Shown here: piece after piece, positions 36,850 to 46,522 of the stretch
Numbering within the stretch: position 1 is the first letter of the stretch
How the letters are laid out: the number at the start of each line of letters is the position of its first letter
Source of the DNA: Oryzicola mucosus
Lineage (GTDB): Bacteria; Pseudomonadota; Alphaproteobacteria; Rhizobiales; Rhizobiaceae
Assembly: GCF_014534685.1 (NCBI RefSeq)
Contig: NZ_JACVVX010000002.1
Coordinates: 496,001 to 560,000, forward strand
Direction of reading: 5' to 3'
Length of the DNA: 64,000 nucleotides
Translations under genes and position numbers: made by a program
Notes under the pieces: generated by a model
Told to the model about the DNA's origin: nothing
Database searches by the model: none
The model's input: only the letters and a program-made list of their open reading frames with translations

Positions 36850-36930
36850 ATTGGTCGTGGCTACCTGCGCTTCCGGTGCTGACGTACCCAGTGTACGCTC
36901 TGCTCCGGTTCCCGGCAGCCAGCCCACTCG
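36850..36930. repeat. Structured intergenic element downstream of ilvC (possible dispersed repeat)
   Basis: Complementary segments can fold this stretch: an outer TGGCTACC/GGCAGCCA pairing and an inner CGTAC-ccagt-GTACG hairpin (about 36877-36891). Similar sequence is, to my recollection, frequent between genes in Rhizobiales and is often mis-annotated as a short protein. Only one copy is seen here, so the repeat status is not proven. Confidence 0.35.
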
Positions 36931-37004
36931 GCTTACCGGGACGTGTCGCCACCGGCTTTTTCGTCAGTGGCAGCTCTATTTGGCAACGCCATCGGACATG
37001 ACAT

Positions 37005-37041
37005 AAAAAAAGCCGGCGGAGCGATCCGCCGGCTTTTTTAT
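37005..37041. terminator. Bidirectional terminator between ilvC and the BA14K gene
   Basis: AGCCGGCGGA-gcga-TCCGCCGGCT (37011-37034) is flanked by a run of A residues on one side and T residues on the other, so it terminates both convergent genes. Confidence 0.9.
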
Positions 37042-37056
37042 GTCGCGATGCGCCAA

Positions 37057-37602
37057 TCAGCTGAATGGCGACCAGCACTGCTGGCGCGGACCGCCATAGG
37101 GCTGGAAGCTGTTGTCCCATGCCCGATACGACCGGTAGCGGTTGTAGCACCAGTTCACATGCGCCTGGGACAGGCGTGCGCGATAGACCGGGCGCGGCGC
37201 TACGTAGCGCGGCGGCTCGCGATAGACCGGGCCGCCGAACTGGAAATAGATGCCCGGGCCGCCGCCATAATGGCGCGGCGGGGGCGGCCGGTGCCAGCGG
37301 CGCCAGTCGTCATGACGGCCGCGGTCCCGATCCCAGCGCGGTCCGTCGCGATCCCTGTCCCGGCCCCAACGCGGTCCGTCCCGGTCACGATCCCAGCCAC
37401 GTCCCTGACCGTCGCGGCGGCAGTTGTCGCCGGGTCGGCAGTTCCATTGGATTTGCTGCACGGCGCTGCCGGCTTTCGCCTCTGTCGCTGGGCTGGTTGC
37501 AATGCCGGCGGGGGCTGCCAAAGCCGGCGCGACAAAACCGGCCGCGAGGCCCGCGGCTACAAGGCCCGATCTTGCAAGTTGGTAGAGTTTGAACGACATC
37601 AT
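37057..37602 (-). CDS. BA14K family protein
   Basis: A 181-residue secreted protein with an N-terminal signal peptide (cleavage near APALAAP, residue 30). The middle is a low-complexity Arg/Asp/Gly/Trp region with three near-repeats of DRDRDGPRW (about residues 70-95). The C-terminus, [19 protein letters not shown] then [11 protein letters not shown], is the BA14K motif. Brucella BA14K is an immunoreactive, lectin-like protein; in free-living relatives the role is probably cell-envelope related. Confidence 0.82.
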   Translation of the reverse strand: MMSFKLYQLARSGLVAAGLAAGFVAPALAAPAGIATSPATEAKAGSAVQQIQWNCRPGDNCRRDGQGRGWDRDRDGPRWGRDRDRDGPRWDRDRGRHDDWRRWHRPPPPRHYGGGPGIYFQFGGPVYREPPRYVAPRPVYRARLSQAHVNWCYNRYRSYRAWDNSFQPYGGPRQQCWSPFS

Positions 37603-37740
37603 CGTCTCCAGTTCTCAAACTTCAGCCCCACGCCGGCTTCGTTCGAAGGTGGGCTGACTATCTGCCAGTGTGGCTGAACGGGCGATGAACGCGCCGGGCG
37701 CTCTTGTATTCCCCGCAATCTCTAGGCAAAGCTCGCGCCC

Positions 37741-38853
37741 ATGTCGTTTCGCATCGCCACCTTCAATGTCGAGAACCTGATGAACAGGTTCGATTTTTCC
37801 GGCTATCGCAACCAGCTCAACCAGGATCGAACGCTTGCGCTGTTCGAGATCCAGAGCGAGGCGGATTACCGGCTGCTGGAGCAGGCGCGCACCATTGCGC
37901 ATGCCGACGACATGCGCCAGATGAGTGCTTTGGCCATCGCCGATACCCGCGCCGACATTATCTGCCTGCAGGAAGTCGACAATATCGGCGCGCTGAGGGC
38001 GTTCGAGTATGGCTATCTGTTCAAGATGATCGGCCAGGGCTACCAGCAGAAATACACGACGTCAGGCAATGACAGCCGCGGCATCGACGTGGCGGTGATG
38101 ATGCGGGCCGAAACCCGGGACGGCCAGCCCATCGAATTCATCCGCATGACCAGCCACGCGCATCTGACCTACGAGCAATTGGGCCTGCATACGCCGGAAT
38201 TGGCGGCGCTCAACGAACTGCCCAGCGAGCGAATCTTTCGGCGCGACTGCCTGGAGATCGACGTGAAGATCGGCGGACAGCCGCTGACGATCTATTCGGT
38301 GCATTTGAAGTCGATGGGGTCGCCGCGCAACGGCATGAACGGCCGCGACGCGACGATGCCAGTGCGCGAGGCGGAAGCCAAGGCCATCCGCCACATCATC
38401 GAAGAGCGGTTCGGCAAGGACTACGCGGGCGCCAAACGCTGGGTCATATGCGGCGATTTCAACGACTATCGCCAGCGTATCGTCATCACCGGCGACAGCT
38501 ATGACGGCTACGGCTTCGAAGCGGTCGACGAAGCGCGTTCGTGCCTCGACCTGCTCTTGTCTGACGGGTTCGCGATCAATGCCGTCGAGCGCCGGCCTGA
38601 GATGGATCGCTGGACGCTCTACCACACGCGCGGCCCGGAGGAGCGGCATCTGTGCCAGCTCGACTACATCCTGTTGTCGCCGGCACTGGCGCGCGGCAAT
38701 GCCCAAGCGGTTCCCGACATCATCCGTCGCGGGCAGCCTTATCGCACGGTCTTCCCGCAGGGGCAGGAGGTCGAACGCTATCCGCGCGTCGGCTGGGACC
38801 GGCCGAAGGCGTCGGACCATTGCCCTGTCGCGATCTCGCTCAATCTGGTGTGA
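37741..38853 (+). CDS. Endonuclease/exonuclease/phosphatase (EEP) family protein
   Basis: A 370-residue protein with the EEP fold: IATFNVENL near the start (metal-binding Asn and Glu), DIICLQEVDN (catalytic Glu), YSVHLKSMG, VICGDFNDY and the final ASDHCPVAISL with the catalytic His. Such enzymes cut phosphodiester bonds in DNA, inositol phosphates or lipids. No signal peptide is visible, so a cytosolic location is likely. Substrate unknown. A Nudix-like gene follows after 5 bases. Confidence 0.85.
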   Translation: MSFRIATFNVENLMNRFDFSGYRNQLNQDRTLALFEIQSEADYRLLEQARTIAHADDMRQMSALAIADTRADIICLQEVDNIGALRAFEYGYLFKMIGQGYQQKYTTSGNDSRGIDVAVMMRAETRDGQPIEFIRMTSHAHLTYEQLGLHTPELAALNELPSERIFRRDCLEIDVKIGGQPLTIYSVHLKSMGSPRNGMNGRDATMPVREAEAKAIRHIIEERFGKDYAGAKRWVICGDFNDYRQRIVITGDSYDGYGFEAVDEARSCLDLLLSDGFAINAVERRPEMDRWTLYHTRGPEERHLCQLDYILLSPALARGNAQAVPDIIRRGQPYRTVFPQGQEVERYPRVGWDRPKASDHCPVAISLNLV

Positions 38854-38858
38854 CACCC

Positions 38859-39581
38859 ATGGCCTTCGATCTCCCCCGCGATGTCATTTTGCCGGTCGAT
38901 GCGGTCGACGTGCGCCTGGTGAAGGAGCCGCATCCGTTCGAGCTGGAAAATGCAGAGGCCATAGCCTTGAATTGGGCGGGTGAGATTGCCGCGCGACCTG
39001 CTTTGTTCGACGGGCGCGTGGTGCTGTTGTCGTCGCTCGGCTATGCCGGACGCGTACTGACCGGCATCTGCCATGAGATCGGCTTCTCGACCTTCCTCTA
39101 CTGGCGCAAGCTCAAGCCGGTCCCCAGCGCCGAGCATGCCTTTGCACACGGCATGCTGATCTCCTCCGACAATGCGCTGATAGCGATCCGCATGGGTCCG
39201 CAGACCGCCAATGCGGGGAAGGTCTATTTCGCTGCGGGCTCCTTCGAGCCGGAGGATTTCAGCGCCGACGGGCAGGTCATGCTGGACTACAACATGGCCC
39301 GCGAAGTCGGCGAGGAGACCGGACTGGACCTGGCCGAGGCCAAGCGGGCCGAGGGCCTGCAGGTGCTTTCCACCTTGGGCGGGACGGTGATCGTGCGCTG
39401 CTACCGGCTTCCGGAGGCAGCCGATGCGATTGCCGCCAGAATCCGGGATTTTGTTGCGCGCGATCCCGATCCGGAGATCGTCGGCCCCGTCATCATCCGC
39501 GGCAAGGACGACCTGCCCGAGGGCCTGATGCCGCATATGCTGCCGCTGGTGAGATGGCATTTCGAGGGGGCAGGGGAGTGA
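38859..39581 (+). CDS. Nudix hydrolase-like protein
   Basis: A 240-residue protein with a weak Nudix box centred on MAREVGEETGLDLAEAK (about residue 147-163), which keeps the REVGEETG core that binds Mg2+, but the upstream Gly of the GX5EX7REUXEEXGU pattern is not clear. The N-terminal half lacks recognisable motifs. It starts 5 bases after the EEP gene, suggesting an operon of two phosphodiester-acting enzymes (inference). Confidence 0.65.
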   Translation: MAFDLPRDVILPVDAVDVRLVKEPHPFELENAEAIALNWAGEIAARPALFDGRVVLLSSLGYAGRVLTGICHEIGFSTFLYWRKLKPVPSAEHAFAHGMLISSDNALIAIRMGPQTANAGKVYFAAGSFEPEDFSADGQVMLDYNMAREVGEETGLDLAEAKRAEGLQVLSTLGGTVIVRCYRLPEAADAIAARIRDFVARDPDPEIVGPVIIRGKDDLPEGLMPHMLPLVRWHFEGAGE

Positions 39582-39590
39582 GCTGCCTTA

Positions 39591-40802
39591 CTATTCGTGC
39601 CGCAACGCCTCGATGGGGTCGAGCCGCGCACCGCGCAGGGCTGGAAAAAATCCGAACACCATGCCGATCAGCGCCGAGAAGCCGACGGCCATGAGCACCA
39701 CGGCAAGGCTGGGCGCAAACGGGATCGACAAGGCTAGCGACGCGGCACCGGCGAGCGCGAGCCCGATGGCGATGCCAATCAGCCCTCCGAGCACCGACAA
39801 TACGGTGGCTTCCACCAGGAACTGAATGAGGATGTGCTTTTCATGCGCGCCGATGGCGAGCCGGATGCCGATCTCGCGCGTGCGTTCGGTCACCGAGACC
39901 AGCATGATGTTCATGATCCCGATGCCGCCGACCAGCAGGCTGACGCCGGCGACGGCGCTCAGCATGCCGGTCATGGTGCTGGTGGCGCTGGCCATGGCGT
40001 CGGCGATCTGCGTCATGTCGCGGACGTTGAAATCATCTTCCTTGTCGGCGGTGATGCGGCGCGTGTCGCGGATGATGTCCTCGATGCGGGTCTGAAGTTC
40101 CGACGTCGGCGTGGCATCGTCAGCCGCGACATAGATGGTCTCGATGTTACGGTTGCCGGCGATGCGGCGCTGGAAGGTCGTCAGCGGCATCATCACGACA
40201 TTGTCCTGGTCCTGGCCGAAGCCGGTGTAGCCCTTGGGCTCGAGCAGGCCGATAATGTCGCAGCTCATGCGACCGACGCGGATGGTCGACCCCAGCGGGC
40301 TCGCCGAGCCAAAGAACTGCTGACGTACCGTTTCGCCGACCAGGCAGACATTGGCGCCGCTGCGGATTTCAGCATCGCTGTAGAGCCTGCCATCGATCAC
40401 CGCGAGGTTGCGCGCATCGAAATAGCCGGTGTCGGAACCCGTCACCGAGACCGACAGGCTTTCGGTGCCGGAAACGACAGTGACGGTTTTCTGCGAAGCA
40501 CCGGAAATGGCGCGTGCACCGAGCAGGTGGGCACGCAGCGCGGTTACGTCCTTGTCCTCCAGCGGACGATTGGAGCGGACGGGAGGCTGGCCAGGCGTCG
40601 GCGGCCGGCCGGAGCGCACTGTCAGCAGGTTGGAGCCGAGCGCCGAAATGTCGGACCGCACCTTGGCTGTCGTGCCGCTGCCTATGGTCAGCATGGCAAT
40701 CACCGCCGCGACGCCGATGACGATGCCCAGAAGCGTCAGGAAGGAGCGCAGCACGTTGCGACGGACGGAGCGAAGGGCGAGCCGGATGGTTTCGAGCAGC
40801 AT
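39591..40802 (-). CDS. MacB-type ABC transporter permease
   Basis: A 403-residue permease with the MacB/FtsX layout: an N-terminal helix ([39 protein letters not shown]), a large periplasmic MacB_PCD domain, and three C-terminal helices (VAGVSLLVGGIGIMNIMLVS). It also has TREIGIRLAIGA, typical of FtsX. Its ATG overlaps the ATPase stop by one base (TGATG). It is the last gene of the macA-like operon. Confidence 0.9.
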   Translation of the reverse strand: MLLETIRLALRSVRRNVLRSFLTLLGIVIGVAAVIAMLTIGSGTTAKVRSDISALGSNLLTVRSGRPPTPGQPPVRSNRPLEDKDVTALRAHLLGARAISGASQKTVTVVSGTESLSVSVTGSDTGYFDARNLAVIDGRLYSDAEIRSGANVCLVGETVRQQFFGSASPLGSTIRVGRMSCDIIGLLEPKGYTGFGQDQDNVVMMPLTTFQRRIAGNRNIETIYVAADDATPTSELQTRIEDIIRDTRRITADKEDDFNVRDMTQIADAMASATSTMTGMLSAVAGVSLLVGGIGIMNIMLVSVTERTREIGIRLAIGAHEKHILIQFLVEATVLSVLGGLIGIAIGLALAGAASLALSIPFAPSLAVVLMAVGFSALIGMVFGFFPALRGARLDPIEALRHE

Positions 40803-41506
40803 CAGGCGGCCTCCGCCCGCAATGTGTCGGAGGCGATCTGCCCGTCGCGGAAGGCGATGGTGCGGCGGGCATAGGCGGCGATGTCTGGCTCGTGCGTGAC
40901 CATGACGATGGTCAGGCCGTAATCGGCGTTGAGCCGCGTCATCAGTTCCATGATCTCGTGGCTGCGCGCGGTGTCGAGATTGCCGGTCGGCTCGTCGGCG
41001 ACCAGAAGGGTAGGGCGGGTGACGATGGCGCGTGCAATGGCCACGCGCTGCTGCTGGCCGCCGGACAGTTCGGCCGGTGTGTGATGTTCGCGACCCTCGA
41101 GCCCGACTTCGCCCAGCGCCTGCATGGCGAGCTTGCGCCGCTCGCCGCTGGCCATGCCGCGATAGATCAGCGGCAGCTCGACATTTTCCGCAGCCGTTGT
41201 CCGCGGCAAAAGGTTGTAGCCCTGGAAGACGAAGCCGATATGCAAATTGCGCAGGATCGCGCGGCGGGTGCGGTCGAGCCGCCCGGCATCGATGCCCAGA
41301 AAGCCGTATCGCCCCTTTGTCGGGGCGTCGAGGCAACCGACAATGTTCATCGATGTGGATTTGCCCGAGCCGGAAGGCCCCATGATGGCGACGAAGTCGC
41401 CGCGTTCGATGGACATATCGACGCCGGCCAGCGCGTGCACCCGCGCCTCGCCCTCGCCATAGGTCTTCCAGACCTTCTCGAAGCTGATCAGCGGGGCTTC
41501 TGCCAT
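40802..41506 (-). CDS. MacB-type ABC transporter ATP-binding protein
   Basis: A 234-residue ABC ATPase of the LolD/MacB type: Walker [10 protein letters not shown] (about residue 43), signature [15 protein letters not shown], Walker [13 protein letters not shown]. The ATG at 41506 gives [20 protein letters not shown]. In most MacB proteins ATPase and permease are one chain; here they are separate genes. It lies 4 bases after the adaptor gene stop. Confidence 0.92.
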   Translation of the reverse strand: MAEAPLISFEKVWKTYGEGEARVHALAGVDMSIERGDFVAIMGPSGSGKSTSMNIVGCLDAPTKGRYGFLGIDAGRLDRTRRAILRNLHIGFVFQGYNLLPRTTAAENVELPLIYRGMASGERRKLAMQALGEVGLEGREHHTPAELSGGQQQRVAIARAIVTRPTLLVADEPTGNLDTARSHEIMELMTRLNADYGLTIVMVTHEPDIAAYARRTIAFRDGQIASDTLRAEAA

Positions 41507-41510
41507 CGCG

Positions 41511-42836
41511 TCAGTTCCGCACCGTGCTGGAGCCGGTGACGATCTGGTCGCCGACCGCGAGGCCGGAGACCACCTCGGTCCTATCGCCATCGCTGACGCC
41601 GGTCTTGACGCGGGTGGGGGTCGGCTGGCCGTCCTTCAGGACGAACAGGAGACGCGTGCCGTCCATCGCTGCTTCCGCCCTTCCAGCGTCCGCAGGCCGG
41701 GTCGCGCGGCCACCCGGTCCGCCAGGGCCGCGCGAGCGGCCGGTGAACATGCTGAGAAGGTTGAAGCTACCGCCGCGTTCAGCTCGCTCGGTGGTCGGCC
41801 TGTAGCGGAAGGCTGCTGTGGGCACGGTGATAACGCCCTTGGCCTCCTTGGTGACGATGGAGACCGTGGCGGTCATGCCGGGACGCAGCAGCAGCTCGTC
41901 ATTGTCGACATCGAGCTTGGCGTTGTAGGTCACGACATTATCGGTGGTAACCGAGGCATAGGCAATGTCGCGGATTTCGGCTTCGAACTGGCGTTCAGGG
42001 AAGGCGTCGACGGTGAACTTCGCCTGCTGGCCTTTCTGCACACCGCCAATATCCGCCTCGTCGATGGCCGCCTTGAGCTCCATTTTGGACAGGTCGGCGG
42101 CGAGCACGAACAGAATCGGCGCCTGGGTGGAGGCGGAGACCGTCTGGCCGGGATTCACCGATCGCGTCAGTACGACGCCGTCGATGGGGGCATAGATGGT
42201 GCTCTTTTCCAGATTGGCCTGGGCAAGCTTAAGGTCCGCCTCGGCAATCGCCAGGCTGGCCTGCGCCGAGCTGACGGCGGCCTGCGCGCGGTCGCGCACG
42301 GCGGTCGCTGCTTCCAGCGCCTGCTGGGTCGCCATGCCACGCCCCGTCAGCGATTCCGTACGGCCGAAACTCTGCTGGCTTTCCGTCAGCGTGATTTTCG
42401 TGTCGTCCAGCTTCGCCCGCGCTGCATCGGCGGAGGCTTGTGCGCGCTCGACCTCGGCCGACAGCCGCTCCCGGTCCATTTCGGCAAGGACGTCACCTTT
42501 CCGGACCTGCTGGTTCTCTTCCACCGGCACGGAGCGAATAACGCCGGAAAGCTCGGACGAGATATCGACCTGCACCAATGGTTGCAGCGTACCTGTGGAA
42601 TTCACTTCGACGGTCAGGTCCCCGGTGGCAGCCGGAACGGTGGCGAACTGGATGCGCTCGCCACCGGAGGTGTACCACTGGTAGCCTGCTATGCCGGCAG
42701 CACCGAGCGCCAGGACCGCCAGCACCCAAAGCATGCGGCCGCGCAGGCGCTTGGTGCGCCCCTTGCCGTCGAGGCCAAGCTCGGCCTCCAGGTCCGGTAC
42801 AGGTTCCTTGACGGAACGATTGACAAGCTGATCCAA
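41511..42836 (-). CDS. MacA-like periplasmic adaptor (HlyD family)
   Basis: A 441-residue adaptor with an N-terminal membrane anchor (about residues 35-52), a lipoyl-like barrel split by a coiled-coil hairpin (ERAQASADAARAKLDDTKIT, QAAVSSAQASLAIAEADLKL) and a C-terminal beta-barrel. A Gly/Arg-rich insertion (RSRGPGGPGGRATRP) lies near residue 375. The start is a TTG at 42836 preceded by AGGA. With the permease and ATPase it would form a tripartite exporter; no outer-membrane TolC partner is adjacent. Confidence 0.88.
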   Translation of the reverse strand: MDQLVNRSVKEPVPDLEAELGLDGKGRTKRLRGRMLWVLAVLALGAAGIAGYQWYTSGGERIQFATVPAATGDLTVEVNSTGTLQPLVQVDISSELSGVIRSVPVEENQQVRKGDVLAEMDRERLSAEVERAQASADAARAKLDDTKITLTESQQSFGRTESLTGRGMATQQALEAATAVRDRAQAAVSSAQASLAIAEADLKLAQANLEKSTIYAPIDGVVLTRSVNPGQTVSASTQAPILFVLAADLSKMELKAAIDEADIGGVQKGQQAKFTVDAFPERQFEAEIRDIAYASVTTDNVVTYNAKLDVDNDELLLRPGMTATVSIVTKEAKGVITVPTAAFRYRPTTERAERGGSFNLLSMFTGRSRGPGGPGGRATRPADAGRAEAAMDGTRLLFVLKDGQPTPTRVKTGVSDGDRTEVVSGLAVGDQIVTGSSTVRN

Positions 42837-42956
42837 GCCAAATCCTATCGCAAGCTATGCCAGCCATAGGGCTGGCATAGGTCAGAGATCGCCCTTAAGG
42901 GCTCAGAATACAAATTAAATTTCGCTCATGTTTGGAGCGAACGGAAAGCGAGACGC

Positions 42957-43871
42957 ATGGACCGGGACAGACACTACGCCATATACGACGTGTTTACGCG
43001 CGACAGGCTGGCCGGAAACCCGTTGGCTGTTGTCTTCGATTGCGAGGGGCTGTCGGACGCCAGGATGCAGCAACTGGCCGGTGAGTTCAATCTTTCGGAG
43101 ACGGTGTTCGTGCTGCCGGCGCTGAACCCGATGCATCGCGCCCGGATCCGCATCTTCACCCCACATTACGAGATGCCGTTCGCCGGCCATCCTACCGTGG
43201 GCTCGGCGATAGCGTTGGCTCAGGCCGCCGATACCGCTGCGTCATCGGGCATTTTCGTGCTCGAAGAGAAGATCGGCCCGGTGCGTTGCGCCGTAACCGA
43301 AATCGACGACGTCGCCTTTGCTGAATTCGACCTGCCCAGTCTGCCGCAACCCGTTTTGCTTGAAGTGGAGGCGGCGGTCGTCGGCGCTGCCCTTGGGCTC
43401 GGGCCGCATGAGATCGGATTTGAGAATCACAAGGTCAGCGCCTGGTCGGCCGGCGTGCCTTATATAACGGTGCCCGTTTCGGGTCTCGAAGCCGCAGCCA
43501 AGGCGCGGCTGGACATCGATGCCTGGTTCGCCTTCGCGCCATACAAGAGCCCAACCGCGGTGGCGTCTGCCTACATTTACTGCCGCGAGACGCTGCTGCA
43601 CGATAGCGCCTTCCACGCCCGCATGTTCGTTGCCGGGCACCCGCCCTACGAGGATCCGGCGACAGGTTCAGCGGCTGCGGCTTTCGCCGGCGTCGCGCGG
43701 CACTTCGACGATCTGCGCGATGGTTCTCACCGTTTGTGGATCGAGCAGGGGCTGGAAATGGGCCGCCCTTCGCGCATCCGACTCGAGCTGGACGTTTTGG
43801 ACGGCGCGCTCAAGCGAGCGCGCATCGGAGGCCATGCCGTAAAGGTCGCTGAGGGGATAGTGCGGGCTTAA
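42957..43871 (+). CDS. PhzF family isomerase/epimerase-like protein
   Basis: A 304-residue diaminopimelate-epimerase-fold protein. It has DVFTRDRLAGNPLAVV near the start, the catalytic Glu in FNLSETVFV (E48), MPFAGHPTVGSA (about residue 73) and DPATGSAAAAFAG near residue 235. PhzF isomerises an aminodihydro-hydroxybenzoate in phenazine synthesis, but most family members have other, unknown substrates. No phenazine genes are nearby. Divergent from the macA-like operon. Confidence 0.85.
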   Translation: MDRDRHYAIYDVFTRDRLAGNPLAVVFDCEGLSDARMQQLAGEFNLSETVFVLPALNPMHRARIRIFTPHYEMPFAGHPTVGSAIALAQAADTAASSGIFVLEEKIGPVRCAVTEIDDVAFAEFDLPSLPQPVLLEVEAAVVGAALGLGPHEIGFENHKVSAWSAGVPYITVPVSGLEAAAKARLDIDAWFAFAPYKSPTAVASAYIYCRETLLHDSAFHARMFVAGHPPYEDPATGSAAAAFAGVARHFDDLRDGSHRLWIEQGLEMGRPSRIRLELDVLDGALKRARIGGHAVKVAEGIVRA

Positions 43872-43900
43872 TTCGTACCGTTGAACGTCGTGGACATCCG

Positions 43901-44182
43901 CTAATCGACGGTTGGGGTGGCGCTGGTGTGTTTGAGCGCCGCGACGATCGCAGATTCGGACGCCGTCGCCTCAAGATGGGCCGCCTTCAGGTTGCGAGCC
44001 GTCTCGGTCACGCGCAAGGGCTCCGCTGTCGCGTCGGCCGCTTCGGTCGTTTCGGCGATGGAAACCGCAAGGCCCAGATCGGAGCCGGTCCGCTCACTGG
44101 GGCTGGAATGCTCCTCGACAATGCGAGACACAACCCGCCAGCCGACATAGCCCAGCGCCGCAGATGCAAGAAAACGGATCAT
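43901..44182 (-). CDS. Hypothetical small membrane-anchored protein
   Basis: A 93-residue protein with one N-terminal hydrophobic segment (MIRFLASAALGYVGWRVVSR) then an Ala/Glu/Thr-rich soluble tail with predicted helix. No family recognised. The stop is 30 bases from the end of phzF, convergent. A ribosome-site-like AAGGAA lies just before the ATG. Confidence 0.6.
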   Translation of the reverse strand: MIRFLASAALGYVGWRVVSRIVEEHSSPSERTGSDLGLAVSIAETTEAADATAEPLRVTETARNLKAAHLEATASESAIVAALKHTSATPTVD

Positions 44183-44256
44183 AGAAGTGTTCCTTTTCCG
44201 CTTAATGACTGACAGCAGGGTTGGTTCCTGCGCTGAGTCACCGGTGGGAAAAAGAA

Positions 44257-44292
44257 AAAGCCCGCTGCGGGAGGAGGTGCAGCGGGCTCAAT
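44257..44292 (-). terminator. Terminator downstream of tRNA-Lys
   Basis: On the minus strand AGCCCGCTGC, a short loop, then GCAGCGGGCT, followed by TTTTTCTTTTT. It lies downstream of the tRNA gene and upstream of the 93-residue hypothetical gene, separating the two. The rest of the 44183-44516 gap shows nothing else I can support. Confidence 0.8.
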
Positions 44293-44516
44293 TCTAAAGG
44301 AGGCGAGGGAGGAGGTTCGCCGCCTTCGGGCGTCGGCATCGCATCTGGGAGGAGTAGATGGCCGACCACCCAAATCTAGGCACTCATCGCTCATGCTGCA
44401 ATGCACAATTTTGCATAGCGGGTCTGCGCCGACGTCGTGGCTGGCGTTTGGCCGCGGCCAAAGACGGAGCCAGGCTTTCGCCGCCATCCGCTTCTCGCCT
44501 AAGTCTTTGGAAAGAT

Positions 44517-44592
<76 letters not shown>

Positions 44593-44881
44593 ACTGACCG
44601 GCAACGCCGACCGTGGGCGGCATATACCCACAGCCCTTCGGCCTGTCCAGCCCTGCACGACGATTTTGCGACAAAGTTCCGCAAGTTTTCCGTTGAGGCA
44701 CCATGTTCGGTAAGTCCGTGCGCGCTTGGTGAATAGGCTAAGCAATTGTTCGAAAACGCCTTTACGTGCTTGATGGGCTGTTGGTGTCGCCTCGCACCGC
44801 GCATCTTGCCCGACGCGCAAATGCTGTGAAAAACATTGCGACGGTCGCGTACCGATGTTTCAATGCCTTTCGGGCAATGGG

Positions 44882-45268
44882 ATGTTTGCGATGTTCTTAC
44901 GGAATGTGACTGCCGCTACGGTGTTGTCGATGGGGCTAGGCCCAGTGTCCGCGCAGGAGGTTGATGCGTCCTCGATCAAGCTCACACTCGATCCGGCGGC
45001 CAATGGCGAGGTGATTTCCGTCGATTATCGATGCGGCGGCGCTGCAACCGTGAACGTCCGTTATGTCAATGCGGACCCGAACACACTTGCCGTCATCCCG
45101 GTTGACGGACAATCGCTTATCTTCGTGTCGACGCTGTCGGGGTCGGGCGCGCGCTACGTGTCGGGAAAATACGAGTGGTGGTCCAAGGGTGCCGAGGGCA
45201 CGTTGCGCGACCTTACGCAGGATGAGAATGCAGATCCGGTCATGACCTGCCAGGAGGCGGGACAATAG
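44882..45268 (+). CDS. MliC family lysozyme inhibitor-like protein
   Basis: A 128-residue secreted protein: a signal peptide (FLRNVTAATVLSMGLGPVSAQ) then VDYRCGGAATVNVRYVN and the MliC-type WWSKGAEGTLRD. MliC/PliC proteins block host C-type lysozymes. The two cysteines (about 56 and 123) could form the usual disulfide. Start uncertain: ATG at 44855 and 44891 are also in frame; the one at 44882 gives a normal signal peptide. Confidence 0.72.
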   Translation: MFAMFLRNVTAATVLSMGLGPVSAQEVDASSIKLTLDPAANGEVISVDYRCGGAATVNVRYVNADPNTLAVIPVDGQSLIFVSTLSGSGARYVSGKYEWWSKGAEGTLRDLTQDENADPVMTCQEAGQ

Positions 45269-45319
45269 CGGGCTCTCATCGGCCGGGGTTTCCAGTTTCT
45301 TCGCGGTCGGAGCAGTACC

Positions 45320-45796
45320 ATGGACTTGTCTCACTGGATTTGGCTGGCGACGGCGGCATATGCCATTCACGTGCTTGAAGAATTCTCGCTGGACTGGCGC
45401 AACTGGGCTCGCGCGGTGATCGGATTGCCGGTGGAATGGAGCGATTTCTACATCGTCAACGCGCTGGTCATCGTGTTGGGCGTGGTGGCAGCGAACCTCG
45501 CAGATGTGTGGGTCGGCGTCGCATTGGCGTTTCCGGGGCTGATGCTCGTCAACGCGATCTTTTTTCACATTCTGCCGATGATCAGGACGCGCGGCCGATT
45601 CTCGCCAGGCACTATTACGGCGGTGATCCTGTTTCTGCCGATCGGCGTTACATGCTATCGGGTCGCCGTCGGCTCCGGTCGCCTCGACCTTTGGTCGCTG
45701 ATAGGCTCGGTTCTTCTTGCCGCCGCGCTGATGGCCACGCCCATCGTGTTGCTGAACATCAAGGGCTGGCCCTATTTCCGGCAGGACCGCCTCTAA
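45320..45796 (+). CDS. HXXEE domain membrane protein
   Basis: A 158-residue protein with four to five hydrophobic helices. The first helix carries AIHVLEEF, the His-x-x-Glu-Glu motif that names the family, and an NAIFFH segment lies later. The acidic/His residues suggest metal binding, but the function is unknown. It follows the MliC gene by 51 bases. Confidence 0.75.
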   Translation: MDLSHWIWLATAAYAIHVLEEFSLDWRNWARAVIGLPVEWSDFYIVNALVIVLGVVAANLADVWVGVALAFPGLMLVNAIFFHILPMIRTRGRFSPGTITAVILFLPIGVTCYRVAVGSGRLDLWSLIGSVLLAAALMATPIVLLNIKGWPYFRQDRL

Positions 45797-46217
45797 AACC
45801 GTGCCATCTGTGTTCGACGCTTTCTATATCCGTAAATCTTAACGCTGCGGACAGATTTTGTATCCGGCCGAACACAGTGCTCTTGCGCTCGGCCTGCTTA
45901 TGATTAGGATGGCTAAGTTCTCATCCAGTCGATCAGAACACGCCCAAATGAGGTTCAGGCTTGCACCTGGGAGGGGGTAGCCTGAACCTCGCACTTTTGC
46001 GGATGCCCGTTTTCGAGGCAGAATCCAACAATCCGATTTTCGTTTTTCTTCGATCTTCTGACACTGTTGGGCCCTTCGGCAGTCGTCCGAAAAGGCTTTG
46101 AAGAACTTTCCACAAGATTGGTAGACATTGTTGACATCACGAACCTCAACGCCATACTCATAGGCGTGAAGTGCTTTAGTGCCGTCCTTTTCAACCCCTG
46201 AATTACAGGAGATGACC
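45797..46217. other. Intergenic stretch with one long hairpin, no confident gene
   Basis: About 420 bases without a convincing coding frame. It contains the perfect inverted repeat GAGGTTCAGGCT (45950-45961) and AGCCTGAACCTC (45979-45990) with a 17-base loop, too long a loop for a typical terminator and without a T tract. Long minus-strand frames here lack a ribosome site and any recognisable domain. Confidence 0.5.
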
Positions 46218-46412
46218 ATGACGACGATAAGCAGCGGTGTTTGGATTTCTGCTCTGACCGAGCGTCTGAGAGACGCATTTTCCTGGCCGTTGTCGGTCGT
46301 TCCGCAAGCCTTCGCGGACGCTGACACATCACTTCGCGAGCCTGAAGCGGACAAACTTCCAGAGTTGGATGAGACCGCTTACTGGGCTTGGACAGCCTAC
46401 GGTTACTGGTAA
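46218..46412 (+). CDS. Hypothetical small protein (64 aa)
   Basis: Starts MTTISSGVWISALTERLRDA and ends DETAYWAWTAYGYW. GGAG lies six bases before the ATG (46208-46211), a good ribosome site. No family recognised. It is followed by another small hypothetical gene with its own ribosome site. Confidence 0.45.
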   Translation: MTTISSGVWISALTERLRDAFSWPLSVVPQAFADADTSLREPEADKLPELDETAYWAWTAYGYW

Positions 46413-46522
46413 CTTCGGCGTCAGTGTTTTAGTCGAGCGGCAAGGCAATCGTCTGGCTGCAAGGAAGCCCCGCGCGGACATGTATTTGGGTACCGCGCCT
46501 CTTTTCCCGAGAGGAGAAACCC

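Noticed and set aside
45839-46354. Minus-strand frame of 171 codons in the gene-poor gap
   Set aside because: Start lacks a ribosome site, the frame spans the hairpin, and no domain or signal peptide is seen.
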